Below are positions 27,001 to 36,231 of a DNA stretch of 64,000 bases, piece by piece. The stretch covers positions 1-64,000 of the forward strand of contig USAN01000008.1 of NCBI GenBank assembly GCA_900552645.1. The letters run 5' to 3'. Below the pieces are notes generated by a model. The model did no database searches. It had not been told where the DNA came from and saw only the letters and a program-made list of their open reading frames with translations. Source of the stretch: an uncultured Bacteroides sp. Lineage in GTDB: Bacteria > Bacteroidota > Bacteroidia > Bacteroidales > Bacteroidaceae. Within the stretch, counting starts at the first letter, position 1, and each line of letters begins with the position of its first letter. A program made the translations under genes and the position numbers.

Positions 27001-28729
27001 ATTTGTGTATGAGGGTACACCTCTTGGAAACTGGGAATTTAACGGTGTTTATCTGCCAGGTGAAAACAATGAACACCATATAGACGGATTATTGGCAAAA
27101 GATGGAACAGAAATAGCTAAACTAAGTGGTCTGTACTTCTCGGACGATAAAGGTAAAGGTGGGGTAAAGGCCGACGTTGACTTCGAACATTTTCCACTTG
27201 ATGTGCTTAATCCGTTCATGCCAGATCGTTCACTAGAGTTTAATGGAGACATAGATGGTACTCTTGCCATGAATGGAACCCCCGAAAAACCTATATTTAA
27301 CGGAAATCTTACACTCGATTCAGTAACAATGTTCATGCCTGAACTATCGGCACTGTTCCGCTTTGACAAGCGTCCTGTAAAGATGGTAGACAGCAAGATG
27401 GAATTTGATCAGTTCAAGATATTTACTAAGGGAAAGAATCCTTTCATTGTTGACGGTAATGTGGATTTTGCAAATCTTGACAAGATGAAGGTGAACCTTA
27501 AGATGCATGCTAGTAATTATGAACTGCTTAATGCTCCTAAGAACAAGCGGTCTATAGTATATGGAAAAATGTATGTTGACTTCGATGCCACTCTGCGCGG
27601 ACCTATAGAAGAGATGGTGATGAGAGGTAACATGAATATTCTTGGCAAGACAAACTTTACATATGTAATGAAGGACTCTCCGCTTAGTGTAAACGATCGT
27701 TTGAATGATATGGTTACATTCGTAAACTTCAGTGATACGGTAGATGTAAATGATGAAGTAATAAAACCAGTATCAATAAATGGAATAGACATAGCCATGA
27801 CTTTTCAGATAGATCAGGCTGTGCAGGCACGTGTAGATCTTACAGCCGACGGATCTAATTACATGATTTTAGAAGGAGGAGGAGATCTTGCATTCCAATA
27901 TACACCGCAGGGTAACATGCTACTGAACGGACGCTATTCGTTGATAAGCGGTGAGATGAAATATCAGATACCTGTAATTCCACTAAAAACATTTAATATT
28001 CAGAATGGAAGTTATCTTGAATGGACAGGAAATGTAATGAATCCTACTGTAAGCATAACAGCTACAGAATCTATGCGCGCATCGGTAGGAGAGAATGGAC
28101 AGGCTTCGCGCATGGTCCCATTTAACGTAGGAGTGACTATAAGTAGACAACTGCAAAATCCGGAACTTGCCTTTATACTTTCATCACCAGAAGATGCTTC
28201 CGTACAAGAACAGCTAAATGGAATGAGTGCCGAGGAGAGAGGCAAGTTGGCCGTTACAATGCTCGTTACCGGAGTCTATATGGCCGAAGGAAACTCGACA
28301 GGTGGTTTTAATGTAAACAATACTCTGAACTCATTCCTGCAAAGTGAAATATCGAATATAGTAGGAAAGACAATGGACATAAACGTTGGGATGGAGAGCG
28401 TAGATGACGGAGAAGGTGGCAGCAAGCGTACTGACTATAATTTCCAGTTTGCAAAACGTTTCTGGAATAATCGTTTCCGTATTGTAATAGGTGGAAAGGT
28501 TTCTACAGGAAACACTGCCCAGCAAGATGAATCGTTCATTGATAATATATCTATAGAATATCGTTTGGATAATAGTGGAACTAGATACGTAAAAGTATTC
28601 TATGACAAGAATTATGATAGTATACTTGAGGGTGAAATAACAGAGACGGGTGTAGGTGTAGTATTAAGACGAAAGATGACTAACCTGGGCGAGCTATTTA
28701 TATTTAAAAGAAGGAAGAATAATGATTAA
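24065..28729 (+). CDS. tamB: Translocation and assembly module protein TamB (AsmA-like/DUF490)
   Basis: A 1554-residue protein that spans the periplasm between inner and outer membrane. One N-terminal signal-anchor helix (about 7-32) is followed by an AsmA-like N-terminal region (DKAAKYASGKTNMNISVG), then a very long run of beta strands expected to form a hydrophobic groove. The C-terminal DUF490/TamB domain spans roughly 1150-1540, with YDKNYDSILEGEITETGVG and the last strand block VLRRKMTNLGELF. TamB proteins help outer-membrane protein insertion and, by newer work, lipid transport to the outer membrane. The last 8 bases overlap the gene for its outer-membrane partner, as expected for a TamA/TamB pair. 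Confidence 0.94.
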   Translation: MKRKYIRWILWTLASPFILFFIVCILLYIPPIQNFLVDKAAKYASGKTNMNISVGHISLSFPINIIMTDVEASSAKRDTLLDVDRLQLNVQLLPLFRKKVEVDGISLKGVTVNSNDLIHGMILKGVLGELFLSSHGVDLDPETAIVNKVLIKDTHISLCINDTTSSDTTSSTPTYWKVFLKEADMKNVSFDYKCPQQNIHFSTALKNASLRNGYMDLHKSAYSLQTMFLDNGAFSYSTFYKNANDTTSVAYKTFDPSNISITDIGIQLDSVFYSGKDIKAQLRSLTLKEKQSGLKVVSAKLNMVSNSKDIKITQFLLNTEDSYVDMKGSMDWSVFDKKSPGLLTARIMSDIGKPDVMRFIGKIDEDFIKKYPSAPMRIRAGVDGNMNDLKLTSFHALLPEAFDILMKGEIRDANDNKRRNGSITLNAKSENTDFLASITGGAIIPSATTLDGKFSVFGTLLKTDMLLKEAESRIEAKDSMSTGEEIKDSLPNINKFNMQRALRLIGQYNWGDDSYKANLVANKLDLHKFLPNDSLFTLTSDLEIEGKGFDFFSSKTTLGVKGYIKTFHYGSYNLSGFTVDATFDKNNISSTVDINNADINLSAILNGIIKKKDITASLDADIKKIDWQGLHLADDRLQTSQTISVKFATNLDKQMKVDASMINTSVIVPKRTFRTKDLFLGFATDIDSTHTYLKSGDLDFSLSCKDHINKLSKQIEILMGKIDKQWQDKHIDQEALRKYLPGACLKIIAGKDNPLCNYLAMQGIGFDKLFIDMDASPDEGLNGEGHIYGFHTDSLTMDTIYIDVQQDLEGIKILSGINSKAHKNQEAFDLSLEGSITTNQAQILVEYLNAKKQQGVYMGLMADLYKHGIKLHFFPEYPTIVYRPFNLNKDNYIFLGDKGRVYGNVQLRDTNGSGISFYTNNEDSTALQDMNLELANLDLKEFRRILPYMPNMNGSLNGETHFIKTTSHTTVSTDLRIDKFVYEGTPLGNWEFNGVYLPGENNEHHIDGLLAKDGTEIAKLSGLYFSDDKGKGGVKADVDFEHFPLDVLNPFMPDRSLEFNGDIDGTLAMNGTPEKPIFNGNLTLDSVTMFMPELSALFRFDKRPVKMVDSKMEFDQFKIFTKGKNPFIVDGNVDFANLDKMKVNLKMHASNYELLNAPKNKRSIVYGKMYVDFDATLRGPIEEMVMRGNMNILGKTNFTYVMKDSPLSVNDRLNDMVTFVNFSDTVDVNDEVIKPVSINGIDIAMTFQIDQAVQARVDLTADGSNYMILEGGGDLAFQYTPQGNMLLNGRYSLISGEMKYQIPVIPLKTFNIQNGSYLEWTGNVMNPTVSITATESMRASVGENGQASRMVPFNVGVTISRQLQNPELAFILSSPEDASVQEQLNGMSAEERGKLAVTMLVTGVYMAEGNSTGGFNVNNTLNSFLQSEISNIVGKTMDINVGMESVDDGEGGSKRTDYNFQFAKRFWNNRFRIVIGGKVSTGNTAQQDESFIDNISIEYRLDNSGTRYVKVFYDKNYDSILEGEITETGVGVVLRRKMTNLGELFIFKRRKNND

Positions 28730-31043
28730 AAGATTGTGCTATATACTGATTGCATTTATTGCATGCATAATAGTTTCATGCTCTACGACAAAGAATTTGC
28801 CGGAAGGGGAGAAACTATACGTAGGTATAAACAAGACTACTATAAATAATGAAGACAAGACTGTAGCCGGAATAAATGCATTAACTGAAGTAGAGGCTGC
28901 AATAGCTTATCCTCCCAATAATTCTATTCTTGGAAGTAGTTCTCTTAGATTTCCGCTACCATTCGGATTGTGGGTATATAACGATTTTGTGAAGTATCAG
29001 GATAAGAAGGGATTAGGACATTTCATATTCAAAAAAATGGCAACCGAACCGGTATTGCTATCTAAAGTTAATCCTGCCACCCGCGTAAAGGTGGCTACCA
29101 ATCTATTGCATGATTATGGGTTCTTTAACGGAAATGTATCATATTCCATAGATACTCTTAAGAATAAGAAGAAGGTAAAGATAAACTATACTATTAATAT
29201 GGAACGTCCATATTTCCTTGATTCTGTAAAATATATAAATTTCCCTCATAAAGCCGATAGTCTTATTCTTGCAACATATAACCAAAGACTTCTAAAAGCT
29301 GGAAATAATTTCAGTGTAATAGATCTGGAAAATGAAAGGCAACGGTTAAGTACTCTTTTCAGAAACAATGGATATTTCTATTTTCGTTCAGACTTCATTA
29401 CATATCGTGCAGATACTATTCAGCGTCCCGGATTTGTAAATTTGCATGTGTTGCCTCAACCAGGACTGCCTGCTATGGTAACGCGTACTTATAAGATTGG
29501 AAAAACTTCGGTATATATGACTGGATACAAGAATGAAGCACCTACAGACTCGATTGAGTTTGATGGAATAAAGATATTCTATGCAGGAAAGCATCCCGGA
29601 TTGAGACCGGAGGTACTTAGAAAAAGACTCTTGTTCAAGGAGGGAATACCTTATTCGCAAAGATGGCATACTTATACACAGGAAGCACTGGCACGACTAG
29701 GAGTATTTAAATATACAGAATTCAGATATATTCCTAAAGATACTTTGCCGGGATGTGATACGCTTAATGTAAGGGTAAATACAATGTTCGATCTTCCGTA
29801 CGATGGTGAACTTGAGTTTAACGTAACATCGAAAAGCACCGAGCAAACCGGTCCAGGAGCAGTATTCAACCTTACACGTCGTAATTTTATGCGTACCGGT
29901 GCAAAACTAGCATTCCAACTTAAAGGATCTTATGAATGGCAAACCGGTGGAAGCGGCATGAGTGATGGAGCAAAGATGAATTCTTATGAACTGGGAACTA
30001 CATTGTCATTGGAATATCCACGACTGATACTTCCATGGCAGAAGAACCGAATGGATAAGTTTTTATTTCCATCTCATACAACTTACAAGCTATATATAGA
30101 TCAGCTGAACCGAGCAAAATTTTTCAAGATGCTATCTTTCGGAGGAACCATTTCGTATGATTTCCAACCCAAACGTACCTGGAAACATACTATTACTCCT
30201 TTAAGACTTACATACAATACGCTTCAAAGTACTACGGCTCGATTTGACTCTATAACTGCTACAAACAAATCTCTTGCAGTGAGTTTGGGAAATCAGTTTA
30301 TTCCTGCCATGAGTTACGAGGTTACATATGACAATGCTCCTCTTAAAAAGAGAAATAATCTGTGGTGGAACAGTTCGTTTACTTCATCGGGCAACTTAAT
30401 GTCGGTTATATATGCTGCATGTGGAAAAGGATTTAAAGAGACTGACAAGAAACTTCTGAATAGCCCGTATGCTCAGTTTCTTAAATTAACATCAGAGATA
30501 AGAACTCTGTTCAAGGTTGGAGAAAAGCAGCATATAGCTACACGTCTTATGGGAGGAATTATATATTCATATGGAAATATGAGTGTTGCACCATATAGTG
30601 AGCAATTCTATATAGGAGGAGCTAACAGTATACGTGCATTTACAGTAAGATCACTTGGCCCAGGATCGTTTCATCCAAATGCCGATAACAGATATGGATA
30701 TATTGATGAAACTGGCGATATAAAGATGGAGGCAAATGTAGAATATAGATTTCCTATTCTAGGAAGCTTATACGGAGCAACCTTTCTTGATGCAGGAAAT
30801 GTATGGTTGCTTAAGAAGGCAGAAGATAGGCCAGGGGGTGAACTGACTATGCGTAATTTGGGCAAAACAATTGCTTTAGGTACAGGAGTAGGTTTAAGGT
30901 ATGACTTTACTTTCCTTGTTATTCGCCTTGATTTGGGAATTGCTCTTCATGCTCCATACGATACTGGTAAAAAGGGATATTACAATATACCTAATTTTAA
31001 GGATGGGTTAGGATTGCATTTTGCTATAGGTTATCCTTTCTAA
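28722..31043 (+). CDS. tamL: TamL: lipoprotein BamA/TamA-family outer-membrane assembly protein
   Basis: A 773-residue Omp85-superfamily protein. Unlike proteobacterial TamA it starts with a lipoprotein signal (IIVSCSTTKNLPEGEKLYVG, Cys20), the mark of the Bacteroidetes TamL variant. POTRA-like segments follow (about 30-350, including GYFYFRSDF and KRLLFKEGIPYSQ). A C-terminal 16-strand barrel contains the conserved IGGANSIRAFTVRSLGPG block (about 625-642) and ends with Phe. It acts with TamB, whose gene overlaps its start by 8 bases. The lipid anchor may face the surface or the periplasm; this is not decided by the sequence. Confidence 0.93.
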   Translation: MIKRLCYILIAFIACIIVSCSTTKNLPEGEKLYVGINKTTINNEDKTVAGINALTEVEAAIAYPPNNSILGSSSLRFPLPFGLWVYNDFVKYQDKKGLGHFIFKKMATEPVLLSKVNPATRVKVATNLLHDYGFFNGNVSYSIDTLKNKKKVKINYTINMERPYFLDSVKYINFPHKADSLILATYNQRLLKAGNNFSVIDLENERQRLSTLFRNNGYFYFRSDFITYRADTIQRPGFVNLHVLPQPGLPAMVTRTYKIGKTSVYMTGYKNEAPTDSIEFDGIKIFYAGKHPGLRPEVLRKRLLFKEGIPYSQRWHTYTQEALARLGVFKYTEFRYIPKDTLPGCDTLNVRVNTMFDLPYDGELEFNVTSKSTEQTGPGAVFNLTRRNFMRTGAKLAFQLKGSYEWQTGGSGMSDGAKMNSYELGTTLSLEYPRLILPWQKNRMDKFLFPSHTTYKLYIDQLNRAKFFKMLSFGGTISYDFQPKRTWKHTITPLRLTYNTLQSTTARFDSITATNKSLAVSLGNQFIPAMSYEVTYDNAPLKKRNNLWWNSSFTSSGNLMSVIYAACGKGFKETDKKLLNSPYAQFLKLTSEIRTLFKVGEKQHIATRLMGGIIYSYGNMSVAPYSEQFYIGGANSIRAFTVRSLGPGSFHPNADNRYGYIDETGDIKMEANVEYRFPILGSLYGATFLDAGNVWLLKKAEDRPGGELTMRNLGKTIALGTGVGLRYDFTFLVIRLDLGIALHAPYDTGKKGYYNIPNFKDGLGLHFAIGYPF

Positions 31044-31055
31044 AGAGGGATAACT

Positions 31056-31877
31056 CTATAGTTTAGGAGGAGCTATCGTAGGATTACCTTTCCCGCCTAC
31101 CTTAATAAAGGATTTATGCAATACATCTTTAAGTATTGGACCGAAATCAAATCCTATTTTACAATCCTCATTAATTCTGTAATACGGACTTACAATAGGT
31201 AATGTTTCCCAATGGTTGCTGAAGTTATCATAATATGTCTGGATTCCGGCCTCTAAGCCGAAACGTCCAATAATGTCGATCTCTGCACTGCCTCCAAAGT
31301 TATAGTATGAGATTCTAGAATTAATATTGAAATTATAAGAACCGAATGCATTTAGTATCACTCTGTCGGATAGTCTATATCGAAGTAGCCCACTTCCTCC
31401 AATAGATTGGTTAAACATATATGGGGCACTGAACTTTGTAGTAGTAGCAGAAACTGTTGCAGTAAGACGTGGATTAAAACTATGAATATAACTTATAGAG
31501 GCATTGTTTACAATTCCTAAACTTATCATGTTCTCTTGCTTTCCCGAACCTACAACTATCCCTTTCCTTGTACGAAGAATAACTCCACTTACATCATACT
31601 CTCCATAAGTAAGAGACTGCCTACTTATAGGAAATGCAGGATTATAAGTATCACTTATACTTACAGCTTTTTCATTAATAATGTTTAGCTCTTGAACTGT
31701 AGGATGAACATAGTTTATATAGTCAAGATAATAAGAGCTTGTAACCGACGGTTTGGGCAAATCGAATTGTCCTACAGATGATATAGAATCTATTCTAATC
31801 TTATTCTCCTGAGCTTTACAAACTAATGGTAATGTAATGAATATGCTTAGAAGAATTAGGGCTCTTTTATTATTCAT
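31056..31877 (-). CDS. Secreted protein of unknown function, outer-membrane-like
   Basis: A 273-residue product with a signal peptide (cut after about VCKAQ, residue 22). Beta-rich repeats such as VGSGKQENMISLGIVNNASISY and FGLEAGIQTYYDNF suggest a small barrel-like fold. It ends in a basic, Pro-rich tail (GGKGNPTIAPPKL) and not an aromatic residue. It is convergent with tamL (13 bases apart). I recognise no family; similar proteins seem to occur beside tamBL in relatives, but this is memory and not a search result. Confidence 0.6.
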   Translation of the reverse strand: MNNKRALILLSIFITLPLVCKAQENKIRIDSISSVGQFDLPKPSVTSSYYLDYINYVHPTVQELNIINEKAVSISDTYNPAFPISRQSLTYGEYDVSGVILRTRKGIVVGSGKQENMISLGIVNNASISYIHSFNPRLTATVSATTTKFSAPYMFNQSIGGSGLLRYRLSDRVILNAFGSYNFNINSRISYYNFGGSAEIDIIGRFGLEAGIQTYYDNFSNHWETLPIVSPYYRINEDCKIGFDFGPILKDVLHKSFIKVGGKGNPTIAPPKL

Positions 31878-32044
31878 AAGCTATATTTTTAGATTGTTGG
31901 CTAAATATATACAAAAATATTTTAATACATTTATTTATAAACTAGATATTAACAAAAAAATAAGTCGGAAACATTTTGATGATATTTGACCTATTCATAT
32001 TCTTTTTTGAGCGTTTTTTTATATATTTCTTACTAATAAATTAC

Positions 32045-32052
32045 TAATTTTG
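32045..32052 (+). promoter_or_regulatory. Candidate -7 element of the nucleotidyltransferase gene
   Basis: TAATTTTG matches TANNTTTG, 39 bases before the ATG. No matching -33 was found. The AT-rich gap upstream (31878-32044) shows nothing else clear. Confidence 0.4.
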
Positions 32053-32090
32053 TCACTCAAACATTAATCTAATTTAAAATAGAAAAAATT

Positions 32091-33002
32091 ATGAAACCAA
32101 CTTTATTTTTACTGGCAGCCGGTATGGGAAGCCGTTATGGAGGTTTAAAACAATTAGATGGTCTTGGACCTAATGGCGAAACTATTATGGATTATTCTAT
32201 TTATGACGCTATTAATGCAGGCTTCGGTAAATTGGTATTTGTTATTCGTAAAGATTTCGAACAGGATTTCCGCGATAAAATAATATCTAAATATGAAGGA
32301 CACATTCCTTGCGAACTTGTATTTCAAGGACTAGATTCTCTGCCAGAAGGTTTCACTTGTCCTGAAGAACGCACTAAACCATGGGGAACAAATCATGCTC
32401 TTATGATGGGCGAGAGCGTAATTAACGAGCCTTTTGCTGTAATTAACTGCGATGACTTTTATGGTCGTGATTCTTATCAAGTAATGGGTAAGTTCCTTTC
32501 TGAACTTCCAGAAGGATCAAAAAATGTATACTCTATGGTAGGTTTCCGTGTAGGCAATACGCTAAGTGAAAGCGGTACAGTATCTCGCGGTATTTGTGGC
32601 ACTAACGATAATAATCTATTAACTTCTGTAGTAGAACGTACTAAGATACAACGTTTGGATGGAGAGGTTAAGTATATGGATGAAAACGAAAATTGGGTGG
32701 CTGTTCCTGATACTACTCCTGTAAGTATGAACTTCTGGGGCTTCACTCCTGACTATTTCGGCTATAGCAATGAATTTTTCAAAGCTTTCCTTAGCGATCC
32801 TAAGAACATGAGCAATTTGAAAAGTGAATTCTTTATTCCATTGATGGTTGATAAGTTAATTAACGATGGTACTGCAACTGTAGAAGTTCTTGATACTACA
32901 AGCAAATGGTTTGGGGTTACTTATCCTGAAGATCGTCAGAGCGTAGTAGATAAGATTAAGGGCTTGATTGAAGCAGGAGAATATCCTGAAAAACTCTTTT
33001 GA
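32091..33002 (+). CDS. Nucleotidyltransferase (sugar-1-phosphate NTP-transferase family)
   Basis: A 303-residue cytosolic enzyme of the NTP_transferase fold. The N-terminal signature LLAAGMGSRYGGLKQLDGLG (about 6-25) matches the GxGxRxxxxK phosphate-binding loop of sugar-nucleotide pyrophosphorylases. A metal-binding Asp pair occurs in NCDDFYG (about 124-130). It is probably a uridylyl- or other sugar-nucleotide transferase; the sugar is not evident, and no hexapeptide acyltransferase tail is present. Single gene with its own terminator. Confidence 0.88.
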   Translation: MKPTLFLLAAGMGSRYGGLKQLDGLGPNGETIMDYSIYDAINAGFGKLVFVIRKDFEQDFRDKIISKYEGHIPCELVFQGLDSLPEGFTCPEERTKPWGTNHALMMGESVINEPFAVINCDDFYGRDSYQVMGKFLSELPEGSKNVYSMVGFRVGNTLSESGTVSRGICGTNDNNLLTSVVERTKIQRLDGEVKYMDENENWVAVPDTTPVSMNFWGFTPDYFGYSNEFFKAFLSDPKNMSNLKSEFFIPLMVDKLINDGTATVEVLDTTSKWFGVTYPEDRQSVVDKIKGLIEAGEYPEKLF

Positions 33003-33037
33003 TAAATGTAGGATAGTTTCTTTGAATTATATATAAA

Positions 33038-33074
33038 AAACTCCTCGGTAAGTTATGAACCGAGGAGTTTTTGT
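33038..33074. terminator. Terminator between the nucleotidyltransferase and GH28 genes
   Basis: AAACTCCTCGG and CCGAGGAGTTT pair around an 11-base loop and are followed by TTGTTTT; A-runs on the left side make it work for the convergent minus-strand GH28 operon as well. Confidence 0.85.
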
Positions 33075-33113
33075 TTTAAAGATGATATTGATAAAGAACG
33101 AATAGTAATAGTA

Positions 33114-34538
33114 TTATTCAGTAATCAACTTATCATTAATATAAAGATTCTCAAGTCTTACATCTTTTGCACCGTTTATATCATTCTTACCTGTCTTCAC
33201 ATTATTGAATCTTGAATCTTCTACACTTATGTTGTACACATGATTTTTATCTTCCAGACCTATAATCTTTACTCCGCATTCGCTTTTTTGACATGTGATG
33301 TTCTTTAAGTGTACGTTACGTACTGTAGGAGTAAACCCACGGTTACATTGTTCACGGTCTTCGTAGCGAAGATTAATCCTTAATACAGCTTCCTTGCATT
33401 GACCTACTTTTATATTACGTACAAATATATTTTCTATCAATCCTCCACGACATGTACTTGTCTTTATACGGATAACACGGTCAAGTTCAGGACTATCCAT
33501 TACACAGTCTTCTACGAAAAGGTTACGATATCCTCCAGATATTTCACTACCTACTACTACGCCTCCATGACCATTTTTCATTTCGCAACCTCTTACTATA
33601 ATATTTTCGCTCGGAGTATTCCATTTGCGACCGTCTTCGTTACGGCCCGACTTTATAGCAATACAGTCATCGCCGGTATCGAAAAGGCAGTTTTCTATAA
33701 GAACGTTCTTACATGATTCAGGATCGCAACCATCGCCATTAGGTCCGCGATTGAATATTTTCACTCCTCGTACTATAAGACTTTCGCAAAAAAGTGGATG
33801 TATTACCCAAAAAGGCGAATTTAATAATGTTACATCTTCTATAAGAATGGTATTACACTGATATAGATTCAATAACTGTGGACGCATTCCATCCTCGGGC
33901 TTCATTACTCGCTCATAAATAGGGACCTGCATCTCTCCCCATGCAAGTAGCTTTTCGCGGCCTCCGTTTCTTTGAGCCACCATGCCTGGTTTCCAACCAT
34001 ATCGTGGGGCACCACACATAGCCCACCAGTTTTCGTTCTTTCCCTGTCCATCTATTATGCCTTTGCCTGTAATGGCTATGTTTGTTTCGCCATAAGCATA
34101 TATAAGTGGACGTGCATTATAGCAGTCAATTCCCTCCCAACGTGTTAGTACAGCAGGAAAATACAGACTCTGATCGGTAAGGAATTTTAGTTCGGCACCT
34201 TCTTCTAAATGAAGATTAACATTACTTTTTAATGTAATTGGTCCTGAATAATATGTTCCATTAGGTATTAATACAGTACCACCACCTGCCTGGCTACATT
34301 TTACAATTGCAAGATTTATAGCGTCATGACAAGGAGATTTCTCATCGTTAGCCTTTGCTCCGAAATCGTTTATATTATAAATTCTGTTAGGAAACTTGGT
34401 AAGCTTAATCTGTTTCTCTATTTTTTTGCTCTCCTTGAAAGCTTTGTCAAAATCTACATTGTTTCCTGCTATTGCAGTAATTGCAAAAAGTGACAGTATA
34501 AATGCATAACAAAATTTTATGTTTCTGTTCAAATTCAT
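33114..34538 (-). CDS. Glycoside hydrolase family 28 polygalacturonase
   Basis: A pectin-degrading right-handed beta-helix enzyme that hydrolyses galacturonan or related linkages, probably periplasmic. The start at 34538 (MNLNRNIKF) is preferred because it begins the signal peptide and avoids overlap with the GH43 gene; an ATG at 34568 is in frame. GH28 catalytic motifs are present: NGDGCDPESC (Asp, Asn) near residue 255, the DTGDDCIAIKSG pair of Asp, GHGGVVVGSE and the late RIKT. It is the last gene of a minus-strand operon DUF4861 - GH43 - GH28. Confidence 0.93.
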   Translation of the reverse strand: MNLNRNIKFCYAFILSLFAITAIAGNNVDFDKAFKESKKIEKQIKLTKFPNRIYNINDFGAKANDEKSPCHDAINLAIVKCSQAGGGTVLIPNGTYYSGPITLKSNVNLHLEEGAELKFLTDQSLYFPAVLTRWEGIDCYNARPLIYAYGETNIAITGKGIIDGQGKNENWWAMCGAPRYGWKPGMVAQRNGGREKLLAWGEMQVPIYERVMKPEDGMRPQLLNLYQCNTILIEDVTLLNSPFWVIHPLFCESLIVRGVKIFNRGPNGDGCDPESCKNVLIENCLFDTGDDCIAIKSGRNEDGRKWNTPSENIIVRGCEMKNGHGGVVVGSEISGGYRNLFVEDCVMDSPELDRVIRIKTSTCRGGLIENIFVRNIKVGQCKEAVLRINLRYEDREQCNRGFTPTVRNVHLKNITCQKSECGVKIIGLEDKNHVYNISVEDSRFNNVKTGKNDINGAKDVRLENLYINDKLITE

Positions 34539-34557
34539 GGTATATTGTTTAAGTGTT

Positions 34558-36222
34558 TTATTTATCAATTCTAAACCAATCTACATCTGCCCATCCGCCA
34601 TCATTCGTAACTATTGCAGGACGAGTACAGAATATTCCTACCTTTGCGCCAATCCATTGTCCTTCCTTAGCCTTGAAAGTGTTGCCTATTTTTTTGAAGG
34701 TATTTCCGTCCGTACTATAACTGAAGTCACATTTTACTATAATGTCATTTCCTCCTTCACTTTCTTTTATCTTATCATTGTTTGATGAAAACTTAACACG
34801 AAGATAGAAAGTATTTCCTTTTAATAGTACCGATTCTTCAGCAACTTCGGCAGCTCCGCGGTCGGCTTTATTGCATACAGCTTCAGTAAGAACGAGACCT
34901 TTGTCACTGTTTTCTACAAATAAACCAGCATAATCACGGCCCATAACTACAAGACCAGTACGTTCACCTTTATATTTCTGTGCAGGAGAGAATGTAATCT
35001 TGGTAGTAGCTGTAAAATTAGGAGCAGGTGTTTTTTGCAACATAAGATTTGATACATCCCACAAACTTTTGTAATTTTCGGGTACGGGATAAGAATATAG
35101 TCTTACATAACCTTCAGTTTCGTTGAAGAATGCCCATTTTTCGTTTATATTAGCATGCCACTGCCATTGTGGTGATATTATGTTTGTATTGAACTCATCA
35201 CTTTCCTGTGGTGTACAGATTGGATAATTTTTTCCTACATTAGGTTTCTTGTATGTAAGTACAGGTTCTCCACAACCGTCTCCATCTTTGTCAATACCTA
35301 TAACAGGCCAATCATTAACCCATTTCATAGGCTGAAGATGTACTAAGCGCCCGTATGCACCAACATCTTGAAAATGCAGGAACCAGTCTTCGCCTGTAGG
35401 AGTAGTAACCCATGCTCCCTGATGAGGACCGTTTACCGGAGATTTACCTTGAGCAAGTACTGTTTTCCATTCATAAGGACCATATACGTTTTTAGAACGA
35501 AGTACTACCTGCCAACCTGTAGGTACTCCGCCTGCCGGATGGAAAATGTAGTAATATCCGTTATGTTTATAAAACTTAGGACCTTCGCATGTTTGATGAG
35601 CTTCATGACCGTCGAATACTATTCGTGACTGAGTAATGGCCTTACTTGCATCCTTGTTCAATTCGCATATTGCAATAACACTTTTCAATCCAGCTCTACT
35701 ACCTGCATAGGCATGTACCAGATAAACACGACCATCATCATCCCATAAAGGAGATGTATCTATTATACCTTTACCCTCTTTAACTAATACAGGTTCGCTC
35801 CATGGACCCTCTGCATTCTTAGATTTTACCATGAAAGCTCCCTGATCTGGATCTCCCCAAAAAATATAAAACTCACCATTGTGATGACGAATGCAAGGAG
35901 CCCATACACGATTGCCATGTTCGGGTCTTGTATCTGTTACAGGTGGAAGTGCATAAGGTACTGCAGCCCCTATTATACTCCAGTTTACAAGATCTTTTGA
36001 ATGAAGAATCTGTAATCCCGGAAGACAATTGAAGCTTGAAGATGTCATGTAAAAGTCATCGCCTACTCTGCATGCATCCGGATCAGAGTAATCTGCATAA
36101 AGAACAGGATTCTTATAGGTACCGTTTCCTTTGTCGGCTACCCATACTTTCGATACGTAATTCTGCGCTGTAGCTCCAATCATAGATGCTCCCAGCAGGA
36201 TTGCGGTAATAAGTGTTTTCAT
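34558..36222 (-). CDS. Glycoside hydrolase family 43 (arabinofuranosidase/xylosidase type)
   Basis: A 554-residue secreted enzyme with a signal peptide (GATAQN, cut near 20). The five-bladed propeller contains the three GH43 acids: base Asp in YADYSDPDACRVG (about 43-55), pKa-modulating Asp in IIDTSPLWDDDG (about 153-164) and acid Glu in TCEGPKFYKHNG (about 209-220). The C-terminal ~200 residues form a concanavalin-like beta-sandwich (GH43_C2 type). With two GH28 genes nearby, removal of arabinose or xylose side chains from pectin is the likely role, but the subfamily is not proven. Gap to the next gene is 9 bases on the upstream side. Confidence 0.92.
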   Translation of the reverse strand: MKTLITAILLGASMIGATAQNYVSKVWVADKGNGTYKNPVLYADYSDPDACRVGDDFYMTSSSFNCLPGLQILHSKDLVNWSIIGAAVPYALPPVTDTRPEHGNRVWAPCIRHHNGEFYIFWGDPDQGAFMVKSKNAEGPWSEPVLVKEGKGIIDTSPLWDDDGRVYLVHAYAGSRAGLKSVIAICELNKDASKAITQSRIVFDGHEAHQTCEGPKFYKHNGYYYIFHPAGGVPTGWQVVLRSKNVYGPYEWKTVLAQGKSPVNGPHQGAWVTTPTGEDWFLHFQDVGAYGRLVHLQPMKWVNDWPVIGIDKDGDGCGEPVLTYKKPNVGKNYPICTPQESDEFNTNIISPQWQWHANINEKWAFFNETEGYVRLYSYPVPENYKSLWDVSNLMLQKTPAPNFTATTKITFSPAQKYKGERTGLVVMGRDYAGLFVENSDKGLVLTEAVCNKADRGAAEVAEESVLLKGNTFYLRVKFSSNNDKIKESEGGNDIIVKCDFSYSTDGNTFKKIGNTFKAKEGQWIGAKVGIFCTRPAIVTNDGGWADVDWFRIDK

Positions 36223-36231
36223 AGATATTAT

